From: Pseudomonadota bacterium
GTDB lineage: Bacteria > Pseudomonadota > Gammaproteobacteria > Burkholderiales > Rhodocyclaceae
NCBI GenBank assembly: GCA_018240785.1
Contig: JAFEFC010000012.1
Location: 38,455-102,454, forward strand
Length of the DNA: 64,000 bases
Reading direction: 5' to 3'
In this document: positions 35,080 through 45,010 of the stretch, piece by piece
Layout: the number at the start of each line of letters is the position of its first letter
How positions within the stretch are numbered: position 1 is the stretch's first letter
The notes under the pieces: generated by a model
What the model was told of the DNA's origin: nothing
The model's database searches: none
Seen by the model: the letters and a program-made list of their open reading frames with translations, nothing else
Translations under genes and position numbers: made by a program

Positions 35080-35670
35080 ATGTCCGCCGCCACCCTGACC
35101 TCTCCCATGCCATCGACTGGCCGCATCCCCGGCAACAAGGCGATGTGGGTGGGCATATTTTGCGAAGTCACCGAATTCGCGCTGATGTTCGCGGTGTACT
35201 TCATCGCCCGCGCGCATCACCCGGAAGTGTTCGCGGCCGGACCGGCGCGGCTGTCGCTGCTCGCCGGCACCGGCTACACGCTGATGCTGCTCACCAGCGG
35301 TTGGTGCGTGGCGCACGCGGTGCATGCGATGCGCGCCTCGCGGCAGCAGGCCTGCCTGCGCTGGCTGACCGGAGCACTCCTGTTCGGTCTCGGCTATCCG
35401 GTGATCAAGCTCATCGAGGTGCGCTGGAATCTCGCCCATGGCCTGGACGGCAGCGCGGGCATCTTCGTCGTCACCTACTACTACCTGACCTTCAACCACC
35501 TGATCCATGTGTTCTGGGGGCTGCTCGGCCTGGGCTGGGTCATGCTGCGCACCGGCACCGGTTCCTATTCGGCCGACGACCACGTCGGCCTGGAAGCCTT
35601 TGCCTGCTACTGGCACACCACGGACATCATCTGGCTGATGATCTTTCCGCTCTTCTACCTGTTGCCCTGA
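35080..35670 (+). CDS. norE: Cytochrome c oxidase subunit III-like protein, NorE family
   Basis: 196-residue inner-membrane protein of the CoxIII superfamily with about five membrane segments. Its start, KAMWVGIFCEVTEFALMFAVYFIARAHHPEVF, and its end, VGLEAFACYWHTTDIIWLMIFPLFYLLP, match NorE, an accessory protein for nitric oxide reductase. No norCB or other oxidase subunits are present here, unlike in many denitrifiers. The gene ends in TGATG, coupling it to norF. A weak FNR/Dnr-like half-site lies upstream (35016-35020). Confidence 0.85.
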   Translation: MSAATLTSPMPSTGRIPGNKAMWVGIFCEVTEFALMFAVYFIARAHHPEVFAAGPARLSLLAGTGYTLMLLTSGWCVAHAVHAMRASRQQACLRWLTGALLFGLGYPVIKLIEVRWNLAHGLDGSAGIFVVTYYYLTFNHLIHVFWGLLGLGWVMLRTGTGSYSADDHVGLEAFACYWHTTDIIWLMIFPLFYLLP

Positions 35671-35975
35671 TGCTGAGGCCGGCCATGAGCGAAACGCGCA
35701 AACTGGATCTCACCTGGCTGGTGCTGGTGCTGCTCAGCGTCGTCGGCGCGGGGCTCGGCGGCACCGCGGACGACCGCTTCGGCGTGAGCGTCCTCGTCGC
35801 GCTGGTGATGGCGGTCAAGCTGCGCCTGGTGTGCGACAACTTCCTCGAGCTGCGCACCGCGACACCCCGTATCCGGCAGTTGATGTATGCCTTCACCCAC
35901 GGCATGCCGCTGCTGGTGATCCTCAGTTCCGCCTTCGGCGGCACGCTGGCGCGACTGACCGGCGCGTTGGTCTGA
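35670..35975 (+). CDS. norF: Cytochrome c oxidase subunit IV-like protein, NorF family
   Basis: About 101 residues with three membrane segments: LTWLVLVLLSVVGAGLGG, FGVSVLVALVMAVKLRLVCDNFLELR and LMYAFTHGMPLLVILSSAF. The CoxIV-like/NorF pattern and position after norE support the call. I used the ATG overlapping the norE stop (MLRPAMSETRKL); MSETRKL at 35685, preceded by GAGG, is also possible. Probably forms a pair with NorE that supports nitric oxide reductase encoded elsewhere. Confidence 0.8.
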   Translation: MLRPAMSETRKLDLTWLVLVLLSVVGAGLGGTADDRFGVSVLVALVMAVKLRLVCDNFLELRTATPRIRQLMYAFTHGMPLLVILSSAFGGTLARLTGALV

Positions 35976-35981
35976 GCGCCT

Positions 35982-35996
35982 GCCCGCCTCGCGGGC
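35982..35996. terminator. Hairpin between convergent norF and slyX
   Basis: GCCCGC, loop CTC, GCGGGC in the 30-base convergent gap, extendable by flanking G-C pairs. No T-run. Confidence 0.35.
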
Positions 35997-36005
35997 GCAT
36001 CCGCC

Positions 36006-36206
36006 TCACCAGTGCGGCGGGATCTCGTCCTCGGGCCGGTTGGCGCCGCCCGGCTGCATCGTCTTCAATTGCTGCGCGAGCTGGCGCAGGTGTTCGCGCA
36101 GCAGGTCGATCTCCTGCTGCTGACGCCACACCGTGCGGTTGAGCTCGTCGAGCTGGTCCTCGGCGGACATCATCTTCGTTTCTAGATTTTCGAGGCGGTT
36201 TTCCAT
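36006..36206 (-). CDS. slyX: SlyX family protein
   Basis: 66-residue coiled-coil protein: MENRLENLETKMMSAEDQLDELNRTVWRQQQEIDLLREHLRQL, then a Pro-rich tail ending EDEIPPHW, the typical SlyX C-terminus. The function is unknown. It lies 28 bases after queG on the same strand and may be its operon partner. Confidence 0.92.
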   Translation of the reverse strand: MENRLENLETKMMSAEDQLDELNRTVWRQQQEIDLLREHLRQLAQQLKTMQPGGANRPEDEIPPHW

Positions 36207-36234
36207 CGCGGCATCCGGTTGCAGGCGCGGGATT

Positions 36235-37326
36235 CTAGCCTGCCGCCGCACCGGCATGCCGTGCCAGCGCCCATGCCACGTGCTCTCGCACCAAGGCTGA
36301 ATCGTCCTCGGCACGCGCCCGCAACGCGTCGACCACCTCGGCTGACGTTGGCGCGTTCCCCAGCGCCACCGCGATGTTGCGCAGCCAGCGTTCGTGGCCG
36401 ATGCGATGGATCGGGTTGCCGGCGGTGCGCTCGGCGAAATCCGCCGCGGTCCACGCGAAGAGATCGACCAGCCGCGCGGCATCGAGCCCATGCCGCGGCG
36501 CAAAATCCGGCTCCTGCGTCACGCGGGCGAAGCGGTTCCACGGGCACACGAGCTGGCAGTCGTCGCAGCCGTAGATGCGGTTGCCGAGCAGCGGCCGCAG
36601 ATCCTCGGGAATGGCGCCCTTGAGCTCGATCGTCAGGTAGGAGATGCAGCGCCGCGCGTCGACACGGTAAGGCGCCACGATCGCGCGCGTGGGGCAGGCG
36701 TCGAGGCAGGCACGGCAGGTACCGCAATGGGGCGCCACCGGATCGTCAGCCGGCAGCGGCAGGTCGGTGAGGATTTCGCCGAGGAAGAACCAGGAGCCGA
36801 GACCACGCTCGAGCAGCAGCGTGTGCTTGCCGCGCCAGCCCAGCCCGTTGCGGCTGGCGAGCTCCACCTCCAGGATCGGCGCCGAATCGGTGAACACCCG
36901 GTAACCGTGCGGCGCAGCTTCCGCAATGCGCTCGGCGAGCTTCTGCAGGCGGTTGCGCAGCACCTTGTGGTAGTCGCGACCGAGCGCGTAGCGCGAAACG
37001 TAGCCGCGCGTGCCGTCGGCCAGCATCTGCTGCGCCGGCGCCGCCTGCGGCCAGTAATCCATGCGCGCACTGATCACGCGCAGCGTGCCCGGCACCAGCT
37101 CGGCCGGTCGCGCGCGCTTCATGCCGTGCCGCAACATATAATCCATCTCGCCGTGGCAACCGGCTTCCAGCCAGGCCTGAAGGCCATTTTCGGCATCACC
37201 GAGATCGACATCGGCCACGCCGACAGCGGAGAAGCCGAACTCTGCCGCCCACTGCCGGATGCGCTGGGCCAGCTCTGCGGCGTCGGCCGCCTTCAACGAG
37301 AGGTTTTCATGATCGAGTTCATTCAC
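36235..37326 (-). CDS. queG: Epoxyqueuosine reductase
   Basis: Cobalamin- and iron-sulfur-dependent enzyme for the last step of queuosine synthesis in tRNA. Two [4Fe-4S] motifs are clear: CGTCRACLDACPTRAI and CDDCQLVCPWNRFA. GYRVFTDSAPILEVELASRNGLGWRGKHTLLL is the conserved catalytic region (Asp in TDSAP). A C-terminal HEAT-like repeat is partly present. No in-frame ATG exists near the expected start; I chose GTG at 37326 (363 residues, close to family length). This start lies inside the first codons of divergent tsaE. Confidence 0.93.
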   Translation of the reverse strand: MNELDHENLSLKAADAAELAQRIRQWAAEFGFSAVGVADVDLGDAENGLQAWLEAGCHGEMDYMLRHGMKRARPAELVPGTLRVISARMDYWPQAAPAQQMLADGTRGYVSRYALGRDYHKVLRNRLQKLAERIAEAAPHGYRVFTDSAPILEVELASRNGLGWRGKHTLLLERGLGSWFFLGEILTDLPLPADDPVAPHCGTCRACLDACPTRAIVAPYRVDARRCISYLTIELKGAIPEDLRPLLGNRIYGCDDCQLVCPWNRFARVTQEPDFAPRHGLDAARLVDLFAWTAADFAERTAGNPIHRIGHERWLRNIAVALGNAPTSAEVVDALRARAEDDSALVREHVAWALARHAGAAAG

Positions 37327-37839
37327 CCCGCCGATGATAGCGAGGCGCGACTGCGCGCGCACTTGCCGGCTGAAGCCGACACCGTCGGCCTGGGCGCCGC
37401 CCTGGCTCGCGCCCTGCAGCCGGGGCTGAAGATCTGGCTGCAGGGGAACCTCGGCAGCGGCAAGACGACGCTCACCCGTGGCGTGCTTCGGGCGCTTGGA
37501 CATGAGGGCAAGGTGAAAAGCCCCACTTACACCTTGATTGAACCTTATTCCGTTTCTAGATTAAACTTATATCACTTTGATTTTTATCGCTTCAACTCGC
37601 CGGACGAATACCTCGACGCGGGGCTCGACGAATACTTCGCCGGAGATGGTGTGTGCCTGGTGGAATGGCCGCAAAAGGCGGTCCCCCATCTGCCGTCTCC
37701 CGACCTCGAGATCTTCCTGCAGCCCGAGGCAGACGGACGGCGTGCCGACATCATCGGACATACGGATGCGGGGCAAACATGCTTGATCGAACTGGCGAAA
37801 GCACTACGGGGCGCGAACCCGACGCCCGTTCCGGACTGA
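37309..37839 (+). CDS. tsaE: tRNA threonylcarbamoyladenosine biosynthesis ATPase TsaE
   Basis: 176-residue ATPase required for the t6A modification of ANN-decoding tRNAs, working with TsaB and TsaD. Walker A is GNLGSGKTTLTRGVL; KSPTYTLIEPY and LYHFDFYR are family signatures. A GAGAGG ribosome site precedes the ATG. Codons for residues about 78-95 are strikingly AT-rich (TTA, AGA, TAT, TTT, GAT), unlike the rest of the gene. The first 18 bases overlap the divergent queG start and the last 61 overlap amiC. Confidence 0.94.
   Translation: MIEFIHPADDSEARLRAHLPAEADTVGLGAALARALQPGLKIWLQGNLGSGKTTLTRGVLRALGHEGKVKSPTYTLIEPYSVSRLNLYHFDFYRFNSPDEYLDAGLDEYFAGDGVCLVEWPQKAVPHLPSPDLEIFLQPEADGRRADIIGHTDAGQTCLIELAKALRGANPTPVPD
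37534..37562 (+). promoter_or_regulatory. Promoter-like pair inside tsaE
   Basis: TTGATT (37534-37539), exactly 17 bases, then TAGATT (37557-37562) fits a sigma-70 promoter reasonably. It lies in the only strongly AT-rich stretch of the region, about 220 bases ahead of amiC, in the right direction to transcribe it. Confidence 0.45.
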
Positions 37840-39128
37840 ACCGCAGGGAGCTGCTCAAGTTCGCGGGCGCGACGCTCGCGCTGCTGGTCAGCCCGATCGG
37901 GCGGGCGGCGTCCACCTCCCTCGTTGCGGTGCGGATCTGGCCGGCCGACGAGTACACGCGGGTGACGCTGGAAGGCACTTCCGAGCTGAAGTTCAGCCAC
38001 ATGCTGGTGCAGAACCCGGAACGCCTGGTGGTGGACCTCGAAGGCGTGCAGCTCGACAACGTGCTGCAGTCGCTGCCGTCCAAGGTGATCGACAGCGATC
38101 CGCACATCAAGGTGATCCGCGCCGGGCAGAACCGCCCGGGCGTGGTGCGCGTCGTCATCGAGCTGAAGGACCAGGTCAACCCGCAAGTCTTCACCCTGGC
38201 ACCGGTCGGCAGCTACGGCCACCGACTGGTGCTGGACCTGCATCCGACCAATCCCAGTGACCCGCTGCTGGCTCTGATCCGCAAGGATTCGCCAATGGAC
38301 GCGGCGATGGGCGATACCGGCAACGCGCCCATCACCCAGACCTCGATCAATCCGCAGCCGCCGGCCGTCGAACCGCCCCGCGCCGCGCGCCGCAACGAGC
38401 CGCAGGTCAATCGCCTCTTCACCGTGGTGCTCGACCCCGGCCACGGCGGCGAAGACCCGGGCGCGGTCGGCGCCGCGGGCAGCCTGGAGAAGGACGTCAC
38501 CCTGTCCATCGCGCGCCGGCTCAAGCGCCAGATCGAGTCCCATCCCAACATGCGGGCGGTGCTGACGCGCGACGGCGACTATTTCGTGCCGCTGGGCCAG
38601 CGCGTGACGCGCGCGCGACGCGTGCAGGCCGACCTGTTCGTATCCATTCACGCCGACGCCTTCGTGCGTCCGGATGCCCGTGGCAGCTCGGTGTTCGTCC
38701 TGTCCGAGCGCGGCGCCTCGAGTTCGGCCGCGCGCTGGCTGGCGCAGAAGGAAAACGATGCCGATCTCATCGGCGGCGTGAACCTCGCACGCCAGGACGG
38801 CCACATCGCCCGCACCCTGCTTGACCTGTCGCAGACGGCGACGATCAACGACAGCCTTAAGCTGGGTCGCGCGGTGCTGGGCGAGATCGGCGACATCAAC
38901 AAGCTGCACAAGGGCGATGTGGAGCAGGCGGGCTTCGCCGTGCTGAAGGCGCCGGACATTCCGTCGGTGCTGGTGGAGACGGCCTTCATCAGCAACCCGG
39001 AGGAAGAGCGCCGGCTCAACGACGACAGCTACCAGGACAAGATGGCGAATGCCATCACGCGCGGCATCAAGCGCTATTTCGACGCCAACCCGCCGATCAA
39101 CCGGACCCGCGTCGCGCAACTGGGCTGA
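37779..39128 (+). CDS. amiC: N-acetylmuramoyl-L-alanine amidase (AmiC-type), Tat-exported
   Basis: Periplasmic amidase that cleaves septal peptidoglycan during cell separation. The N-terminus carries a twin-arginine signal (LNRRELLKFAGATLALLVS). An AMIN domain follows (about 45-150; VAVRIWPADEYTRVTLE, RLVVDLEGV). The amidase_3 catalytic domain has the zinc ligands in LDPGHGGEDPGAVG, SLEKDVTLS, VSIHADAF and the catalytic Glu in VLVETAFISN. 449 residues. I chose MLDRTGES, giving a short Tat n-region; it overlaps tsaE by 61 bases, as is common for this pair. Confidence 0.94.
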   Translation: MLDRTGESTTGREPDARSGLNRRELLKFAGATLALLVSPIGRAASTSLVAVRIWPADEYTRVTLEGTSELKFSHMLVQNPERLVVDLEGVQLDNVLQSLPSKVIDSDPHIKVIRAGQNRPGVVRVVIELKDQVNPQVFTLAPVGSYGHRLVLDLHPTNPSDPLLALIRKDSPMDAAMGDTGNAPITQTSINPQPPAVEPPRAARRNEPQVNRLFTVVLDPGHGGEDPGAVGAAGSLEKDVTLSIARRLKRQIESHPNMRAVLTRDGDYFVPLGQRVTRARRVQADLFVSIHADAFVRPDARGSSVFVLSERGASSSAARWLAQKENDADLIGGVNLARQDGHIARTLLDLSQTATINDSLKLGRAVLGEIGDINKLHKGDVEQAGFAVLKAPDIPSVLVETAFISNPEEERRLNDDSYQDKMANAITRGIKRYFDANPPINRTRVAQLG

Positions 39129-39159
39129 GCGCCGGATCGCGGTTGAACCCGCCCTTTTT

Positions 39160-39188
39160 CCGACACAATCCGCCTTTGCCGCTATAAT
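39160..39188 (+). promoter_or_regulatory. Promoter of the ribF-ileS-lspA-fkpB-ispH operon
   Basis: CCGACA (39160-39165), a 17-base spacer, then a perfect TATAAT (39183-39188). The ribF ATG follows 21 bases after the -10 box. This is the best-matched promoter in the housekeeping half of the window. Confidence 0.65.
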
Positions 39189-39209
39189 TACGACTTTTTT
39201 CAGGCGGTT

Positions 39210-40178
39210 ATGCAGGTCGTACGCGGGATTCCGGCGCAGGCGGATGAAGCCGCGGTGCTGACCATCGGCAATTTCGATGGCGTGCATCGTGGCCACCAGG
39301 CACTGCTCAAGCTGCTCACCGAAAAGGCGCGCGCGATGGGCCTGCCGGCGGTCGTGCTCACCTTCGAACCGCATCCGCGCGAATATTTCTCGCCTGCCGA
39401 CGCGCCCGCCCGCCTTGCGTCGCTGCGCGAGAAACTGCTGCTGCTCGAAGCGAGCGGCGTGGATCGCGTGCATGTGTGCCGCTTCAACGCCGCCTTTGCC
39501 GCCCAGCCGGCGCAAGGCTTCATCGACGACATCCTGGTCCGCGGTCTCGCCGTTCACCACCTCTTCATCGGCGACGATTTCTGCTTCGGCGCCCGTCGCC
39601 AGGGCAACTTCGCCATGCTGCAGTCAGCCGGCCACGCACATGGCTTCGGCGTCGAATCGATGACCACGCTGAGCGTCGAAGGCGAGCGCGTTTCGAGCTC
39701 GGCCGTGCGCGACGCCCTGGCCGAGGGCGACCTCGACCACGCGGCGCGCCTGCTCGGCCGCGCCTACAGTATCGCCGGCCGCGTGGTCCACGGCGACAAG
39801 CTCGGCCGCCAGCTCGGTTTTCCCACCGCCAACGTGCAGCTCAAGCACCGGCGCCCCGCGCTGTCCGGCGTGTTCGCCGTCAGCGTGGAAGGCCTGGGCG
39901 AACAACGCGTCGGTGGCGTGGCCAACATCGGCGTGCGCCCCACCGCCACCGCCATCCCCCGGCCGCGGCTCGAGGTGCACCTGTTCGACTGGCAGCAGGA
40001 GTGCTACGGCGCCCACCTGCGCGTGCATTTCCTGCACAAGCTGCGCAACGAGCAGAAGTTCGACTCGCTCGAAGCACTCAAGGCCCAGATCCACCGCGAC
40101 GCCGACGCTGCCCGCGCCTGGCTCGCCCAGCATCCTCAATCGACCCTGCCCCAGTGCCCCGATGGCCGCGAAGGCTGA
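39210..40178 (+). CDS. ribF: Bifunctional riboflavin kinase/FAD synthetase
   Basis: Converts riboflavin to FMN and FMN to FAD. The N-terminal nucleotidyltransferase has [16 protein letters not shown] (HxGH-like) and [28 protein letters not shown] closes it. The riboflavin kinase domain shows [22 protein letters not shown] and [10 protein letters not shown]. 322 residues. First gene of the ribF-ileS-lspA-fkpB-ispH order shared with enterobacteria. It ends 14 bases before ileS. Confidence 0.96.
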   Translation: MQVVRGIPAQADEAAVLTIGNFDGVHRGHQALLKLLTEKARAMGLPAVVLTFEPHPREYFSPADAPARLASLREKLLLLEASGVDRVHVCRFNAAFAAQPAQGFIDDILVRGLAVHHLFIGDDFCFGARRQGNFAMLQSAGHAHGFGVESMTTLSVEGERVSSSAVRDALAEGDLDHAARLLGRAYSIAGRVVHGDKLGRQLGFPTANVQLKHRRPALSGVFAVSVEGLGEQRVGGVANIGVRPTATAIPRPRLEVHLFDWQQECYGAHLRVHFLHKLRNEQKFDSLEALKAQIHRDADAARAWLAQHPQSTLPQCPDGREG

Positions 40179-40192
40179 AGGTACATCCCGAC

Positions 40193-42997
40193 ATGGCTGA
40201 CTACCGCAAGACGCTCAATCTCCCCGACACGCCCTTTCCGATGCGCGGCGACCTGCCCAAGCGCGAGCCGAACTGGATCACCGACTGGCAGCAGAAGAAG
40301 CTCTACCAGCGCATCCGCAAGGCCAGCGCCGGCCGGCCCAAGTTCGTGCTGCACGACGGCCCGCCCTACGCGAACGGCAGCCTGCACATCGGCCATGCGC
40401 TGAACAAGATCCTCAAGGACATCATCGTGCGCTCGAAAACGCTGGCCGGCTTCGACGCGCCCTACGTGCCGGGCTGGGACTGCCATGGCCTGCCGATCGA
40501 GCACAAGGTGGAAGTCACCCACGGCAAGAACCTGCCCGCCGACAAGGTGCGCGAGCTGTGCCGCGCCTACGCCGCGGAGCAGATCGAGATCCAGAAGGCC
40601 GACTTCATCCGCCTCGGCGTGCTGGGCGAGTGGGACAATCCCTATCGCACGATGGAATTCGCCAACGAGGCCAACGAGATCCGCGCGCTGGCCGAGATGA
40701 CCCGGAATGGCTATGTATTCAAGGGCCTGAAGCCGGTGAACTGGTGCTTCGACTGCGGCTCGGCGCTGGCCGAGGCCGAGGTCGAGTACGCGGACAAGCC
40801 CTCGCCGACCATCGACGTCGCCTTCCCGCTCACCGACGCGCACGCCGACCGGCTGGCCGCCGCCTTCGGCAAGACGGAGCTGACCAAGCCCGTCGCCGCG
40901 GTGATCTGGACCACCACGCCGTGGACGATCCCTGCCAACCAGGCGTTGAACGCGCATCCCGACATCGAGTACGCGCTGGTCGACGTCGGTGATCGGCTGC
41001 TGGTGCTGGCGAAGGACCTGGTTGCCAGTGCGCTCGTACGCTACCAGCGCGAAGGCACCGTGGTGGCCACGGCAGCGGGCACCGCGCTCGATCGCATCGA
41101 GTTCCGCCACCCGTTCTACGATCGCGTGTCGCCGATCTATCTGGCCGAATACGTGGGCGTGGATGCGGGTACCGGCATCGTGCATTCGTCACCGGCGCAT
41201 GGCGTGGACGACTTCAACGCGTGGCGCGCCTACGGTCGCAGCAACGAGGAGATCCTGTCACTGGTGATGGGCGGCGGCGAGTACGTGACCGACCTGCCCT
41301 TCTTCGGCGGCATGAACATCTGGAAGGCCAACCCGGCCATCGTCGCCAAGCTGGCCGAAGTCGGCGCGCTGCTGTCGCACGGCAAGATCACCCACAGCTA
41401 CATGCACTGCTGGCGCCACAAGACGCCGCTGGTGTATCGCGCCACCGCGCAGTGGTTCGTCGGCATGGACCGGCCCGCCGCCGATGGCTCGACCTTGCGC
41501 GAGCGTGCGTTGCGCGCGGTGGAGGCGACCAAGTTCTATCCCGGCTGGGGCCAGGCCCGCCTGCACGCGATGATCGCCAACCGCCCGGACTGGTGCATCT
41601 CGCGCCAGCGCAACTGGGGCGTACCGATTCCCTTCTTCCTGCACAAGGAAACGGGCGAGCTGCATCCGCGCACCGTCGAGCTGATGGAAGAAGTCGCCAA
41701 GCGCGTCGAGCAGGAAGGCATCGAGGCGTGGTTCAAGCTCGACGCCGCCGAGCTGCTGGGTGCCGAGGCGGCGCAGTACGACAAGATCGCCGACACGCTC
41801 GACGTCTGGTTCGACTCCGGCACCACGCACTGGCATGTGCTGCGCGGCTCGCACAACGATGGCCATCCGGAAGGGCCGCGCGCCGACATGTACCTGGAAG
41901 GCTCCGACCAGCACCGCGGCTGGTTCCATTCCTCGCTGCTCACCGGCTGCGCGATCGACGGCCACGCGCCCTACCGCAGCCTGCTGACGCACGGCTTCGC
42001 GGTGGACGGCCAGGGGCGCAAGATGAGCAAGTCGCTCGGCAACGTCGTCGTGCCGCAGGAAGTCACCGGCAAGCTGGGCGCCGAGGTCCTGCGACTTTGG
42101 GTGGCGTCCACCGACTATTCGGGCGAGCTGTCGATCTCCAAGGAGATCCTCGACCGTGTGGTCGAGGTGTACCGCCGCATCCGCAACACCCTGCGCTTCC
42201 TGCTCGCCAACACCGCCGACTTCGACATCGACAAGAACGCGGTGCCGCTGGAGCAGTGGCTGGACATCGACCGCTACGCGCTCGCCTTCACCCGCAAGCT
42301 GGCGCAGCAGGCCGAGGCCGACTACGCCAAGATGGAATTCCACCGCATCGTGCAGGCGCTGCAGGTGTTCTGTGCGGAAGACCTCGGCGCCTTCTACCTC
42401 GACATCCTGAAGGACCGCCTGTACACGACCGCCGCTGGCAGCCTGCCACGCCGCGCCGCGCAGACGGTGCTGTGGCACATCACCCAGACCCTGCTCAAGC
42501 TGATGGCGCCGATTCTGTCCTTCACCGCCGAGGAAGCCTGGGCGGTGCTGCATCCGGGCCAGGACGACAGCATCATGCTGCACACTTTCCACGCGCTGCC
42601 GGCGCAGGAGGGCGAGCCCGGCCTGATCGCGCGCTGGGAGACGATCCGTGACGTGCGTGCCGAAGGCCTCAAGGTGATCGAGGCGCTGCGCACCGAAGGC
42701 AAGGTCGGCTCGTCGCTGCAGGCTGAACTCGCGCTGCAACTCACCTCGGACAAGTTCACCGCGCTGGCGAGCCTGGGCGACGACCTGCGCTTCGTGACCA
42801 TGACTTCGGCCGCCAGCCTCGCCGAGGTCGCCGCGGCCGAAGACGAGCGCATCATCGCCAGCCCGAGCTCGGCACAGAAATGCGAGCGCTGCTGGCATTA
42901 CGTCGACAGCGTGGGCAGCGATGCCGAGCATTCGACGCTGTGCGGACGCTGCGTGAGCAACCTGTTCGGTGAAGGCGAGACGCGCACGCATGCCTGA
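40193..42997 (+). CDS. ileS: Isoleucyl-tRNA synthetase
   Basis: Class I aminoacyl-tRNA synthetase of 934 residues. HIGH motif: [26 protein letters not shown] motif: [10 protein letters not shown]. The editing domain region has [19 protein letters not shown] and [14 protein letters not shown]. The C-terminal zinc finger CERCWHYV...CGRCVSNL marks the bacterial zinc-bearing type. [26 protein letters not shown] is the conserved start; a longer frame lies antisense-free within ribF and is not used. lspA overlaps its last 8 bases. Confidence 0.98.
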   Translation: MADYRKTLNLPDTPFPMRGDLPKREPNWITDWQQKKLYQRIRKASAGRPKFVLHDGPPYANGSLHIGHALNKILKDIIVRSKTLAGFDAPYVPGWDCHGLPIEHKVEVTHGKNLPADKVRELCRAYAAEQIEIQKADFIRLGVLGEWDNPYRTMEFANEANEIRALAEMTRNGYVFKGLKPVNWCFDCGSALAEAEVEYADKPSPTIDVAFPLTDAHADRLAAAFGKTELTKPVAAVIWTTTPWTIPANQALNAHPDIEYALVDVGDRLLVLAKDLVASALVRYQREGTVVATAAGTALDRIEFRHPFYDRVSPIYLAEYVGVDAGTGIVHSSPAHGVDDFNAWRAYGRSNEEILSLVMGGGEYVTDLPFFGGMNIWKANPAIVAKLAEVGALLSHGKITHSYMHCWRHKTPLVYRATAQWFVGMDRPAADGSTLRERALRAVEATKFYPGWGQARLHAMIANRPDWCISRQRNWGVPIPFFLHKETGELHPRTVELMEEVAKRVEQEGIEAWFKLDAAELLGAEAAQYDKIADTLDVWFDSGTTHWHVLRGSHNDGHPEGPRADMYLEGSDQHRGWFHSSLLTGCAIDGHAPYRSLLTHGFAVDGQGRKMSKSLGNVVVPQEVTGKLGAEVLRLWVASTDYSGELSISKEILDRVVEVYRRIRNTLRFLLANTADFDIDKNAVPLEQWLDIDRYALAFTRKLAQQAEADYAKMEFHRIVQALQVFCAEDLGAFYLDILKDRLYTTAAGSLPRRAAQTVLWHITQTLLKLMAPILSFTAEEAWAVLHPGQDDSIMLHTFHALPAQEGEPGLIARWETIRDVRAEGLKVIEALRTEGKVGSSLQAELALQLTSDKFTALASLGDDLRFVTMTSAASLAEVAAAEDERIIASPSSAQKCERCWHYVDSVGSDAEHSTLCGRCVSNLFGEGETRTHA

Positions 42998-43544
42998 GTC
43001 GAATCCGTCCCAACATCGCGCCGGCGGCGGATCGAAATCCGCCGTGGCCGCGATGGCGCCCTGGCTGGGGCTTGCCGCGCTGGTCGGCGTGCTCGACCAG
43101 CTCACCAAACAGTGGGTGCTCGAAAGCCTGCGTTTCGGCGAGGTCATCCCCGTCACCCCATTCTTCGATCTGGTGCTGGTGTTCAACCGCGGCGCGGCCT
43201 TTAGCTTCCTGGCGGATCACTCCGGCTGGCAGCGCTGGTTCTTCACCGGTCTCGCCGTCGTCATCAGCGGCTGGCTGCTGGCGCTGATGCACCGCCATCG
43301 CGACGAGCGCCTGCTGCCCGCGGCGTTCGCGCTGATCATCGGCGGCGCGCTCGGCAACGTGGTCGACCGCCTGATGCACGGCGCGGTGGTCGATTTCCTG
43401 TATTTTCACGCCGGCCGGCACGGCTGGCCGGCCTTCAACCTTGCCGACGCCGCGATCACCCTGGGCGTGGGCATGATGCTGTGGGCTCAGTTCCGCAGCA
43501 ACGGCGAAGCCAGGGCTGAACCGACAACGGAGAACATGAGATGA
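42990..43544 (+). CDS. lspA: Lipoprotein signal peptidase
   Basis: Inner-membrane aspartyl peptidase (SPase II) that cleaves prolipoproteins at the lipobox. Four membrane segments are visible. Catalytic aspartates lie in [16 protein letters not shown] and FNLADAAI; the N-region has DQLTKQWVL and [10 protein letters not shown]. 184 residues. The ATG lies inside the end of ileS (ATGCCTGA overlap) and its stop overlaps fkpB by 4 bases. Confidence 0.97.
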   Translation: MPESNPSQHRAGGGSKSAVAAMAPWLGLAALVGVLDQLTKQWVLESLRFGEVIPVTPFFDLVLVFNRGAAFSFLADHSGWQRWFFTGLAVVISGWLLALMHRHRDERLLPAAFALIIGGALGNVVDRLMHGAVVDFLYFHAGRHGWPAFNLADAAITLGVGMMLWAQFRSNGEARAEPTTENMR

Positions 43545-43969
43545 GCCACACCGTCGAACCGAACAGCCTCGTCACGCTGAACTACCGCATCACGCTACCC
43601 AACGGCCAGCCGCTGATCAGCACTTTCGAATCGACACCCGCCACGCTGCAGCTCGGCGCAGGCGAGATGCTGCCGGCGATGGAAAAGCTGATGGTCGGCC
43701 TTGCCGTCGGCAGCTATCACGTCTTCGAACTGGAGCCGGAAAACGCTTTCGGCCCGCACCGTAGCGAACTCGTCGAGCGCGTCCAGCGCCGGCACATGCC
43801 GGACGAGGACATCGAGCCGATGAGCGTGATGGAGTTCACCGCGCCCGACGGCTCGCGCTACTCCGGCCTGGTGCGCGAGATCGACGCGGAATCGGCCCTG
43901 ATCGACTTCAACCATCCGCTCGCCGGCAAGTCCATCCGCTTCGAGGTGGAAGTGATCGGCGTCGTCTGA
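43541..43969 (+). CDS. fkpB: FKBP-type peptidyl-prolyl isomerase (SlpA/FkpB-like)
   Basis: 142-residue FKBP-type isomerase with an inserted IF domain. Motifs: [54 protein letters not shown], and the C-terminal [20 protein letters not shown]. No signal peptide, so cytoplasmic. Its position between lspA and ispH matches fkpB/slpA in other proteobacteria. Confidence 0.94.
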   Translation: MSHTVEPNSLVTLNYRITLPNGQPLISTFESTPATLQLGAGEMLPAMEKLMVGLAVGSYHVFELEPENAFGPHRSELVERVQRRHMPDEDIEPMSVMEFTAPDGSRYSGLVREIDAESALIDFNHPLAGKSIRFEVEVIGVV

Positions 43970-43997
43970 CGCTGCGCGAAGCCAACAGAGAGCTGCA

Positions 43998-44942
43998 ATG
44001 AACGACAAGCAAAACGAAATCCTGCTCGCCAATCCGCGCGGCTTCTGCGCCGGCGTCGAGCGCGCGATCGAGATCGTCGAACGCGCGCTGCAGCGCTTCG
44101 GCGCACCGATCTACGTGCGCCATGAAGTGGTACACAACAAGTTTGTCGTCGACGATCTGCGCAACAAGGGCGCCGTATTCGTCGAGGAACTCGACGAAGT
44201 GCCGGCCGGAAACACCGTGATCTTCTCCGCCCACGGCGTCTCGCTGGCGGTGCGCGAGGAGGCCGAGCGCCGCGGCCTGCGCGTATTCGACGCAACCTGC
44301 CCGCTGGTGACGAAGGTGCATATCGAGGTTTCGCGGATGCGCGAGCAGGGCCGCGAGATCGTGATGATCGGCCACAAGGGCCATCCCGAGGTCGAAGGCA
44401 CGATGGGCCAGGTCGCCAGCGGCATCCACCTGGTCGAGACTCCGGCCGACGTGGCCACGCTGCAGGTTGCGGATCCGGACAAGCTCGCCTATGTGACGCA
44501 GACCACGCTGTCGGTCGACGATGCTGCAGCGATCGTCGATGCGCTGCGCGCGCGCTTTCCGAACATCGTCGGCCCGAAGAAGGACGACATCTGCTACGCG
44601 ACGCAGAACCGCCAGGACGCGGTGAAGTTCATGACGCCGCACGCGGACGTGGTGTTCGTGGTCGGCTCCAGGAACAGTTCCAACTCCAACCGCTTGCGCG
44701 AAGTCGCCGAACTGCGCGGCGTGCCGGCCTATCTGGTCGACAACGCCGCAGGGATCGATCCGGCCTGGGTCGAGGGCAAGCGCCGGATCGGCGTCACCGC
44801 AGGCGCGTCGGCGCCGGAGGTGCTGGTAGCGGACGTCATCGCGCGGCTGAAGGAACTCAGCGGCGGCTCGGTGCGCAACCTCGACGGCGTACCTGAAAAG
44901 GTGACCTTCCCGCTGCCGAAGGAACTGCAGGACGTAGGCTGA
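43998..44942 (+). CDS. ispH: 4-hydroxy-3-methylbut-2-enyl diphosphate reductase
   Basis: Iron-sulfur enzyme of the last MEP step, making IPP and DMAPP. The start is [21 protein letters not shown] with the first cluster cysteine; other cysteines are in [11 protein letters not shown] and [21 protein letters not shown] and [12 protein letters not shown] complete the signature. 314 residues. Last gene of the ribF operon, followed by a large stem-loop element. Confidence 0.97.
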   Translation: MNDKQNEILLANPRGFCAGVERAIEIVERALQRFGAPIYVRHEVVHNKFVVDDLRNKGAVFVEELDEVPAGNTVIFSAHGVSLAVREEAERRGLRVFDATCPLVTKVHIEVSRMREQGREIVMIGHKGHPEVEGTMGQVASGIHLVETPADVATLQVADPDKLAYVTQTTLSVDDAAAIVDALRARFPNIVGPKKDDICYATQNRQDAVKFMTPHADVVFVVGSRNSSNSNRLREVAELRGVPAYLVDNAAGIDPAWVEGKRRIGVTAGASAPEVLVADVIARLKELSGGSVRNLDGVPEKVTFPLPKELQDVG

Positions 44943-45010
44943 CTCGGCTGGCGTTGCTGGGCGAGTCGCAGCGCAGGTGTAGATGAAGGCGCGCTTGAAC
45001 CGCGGGAAAA

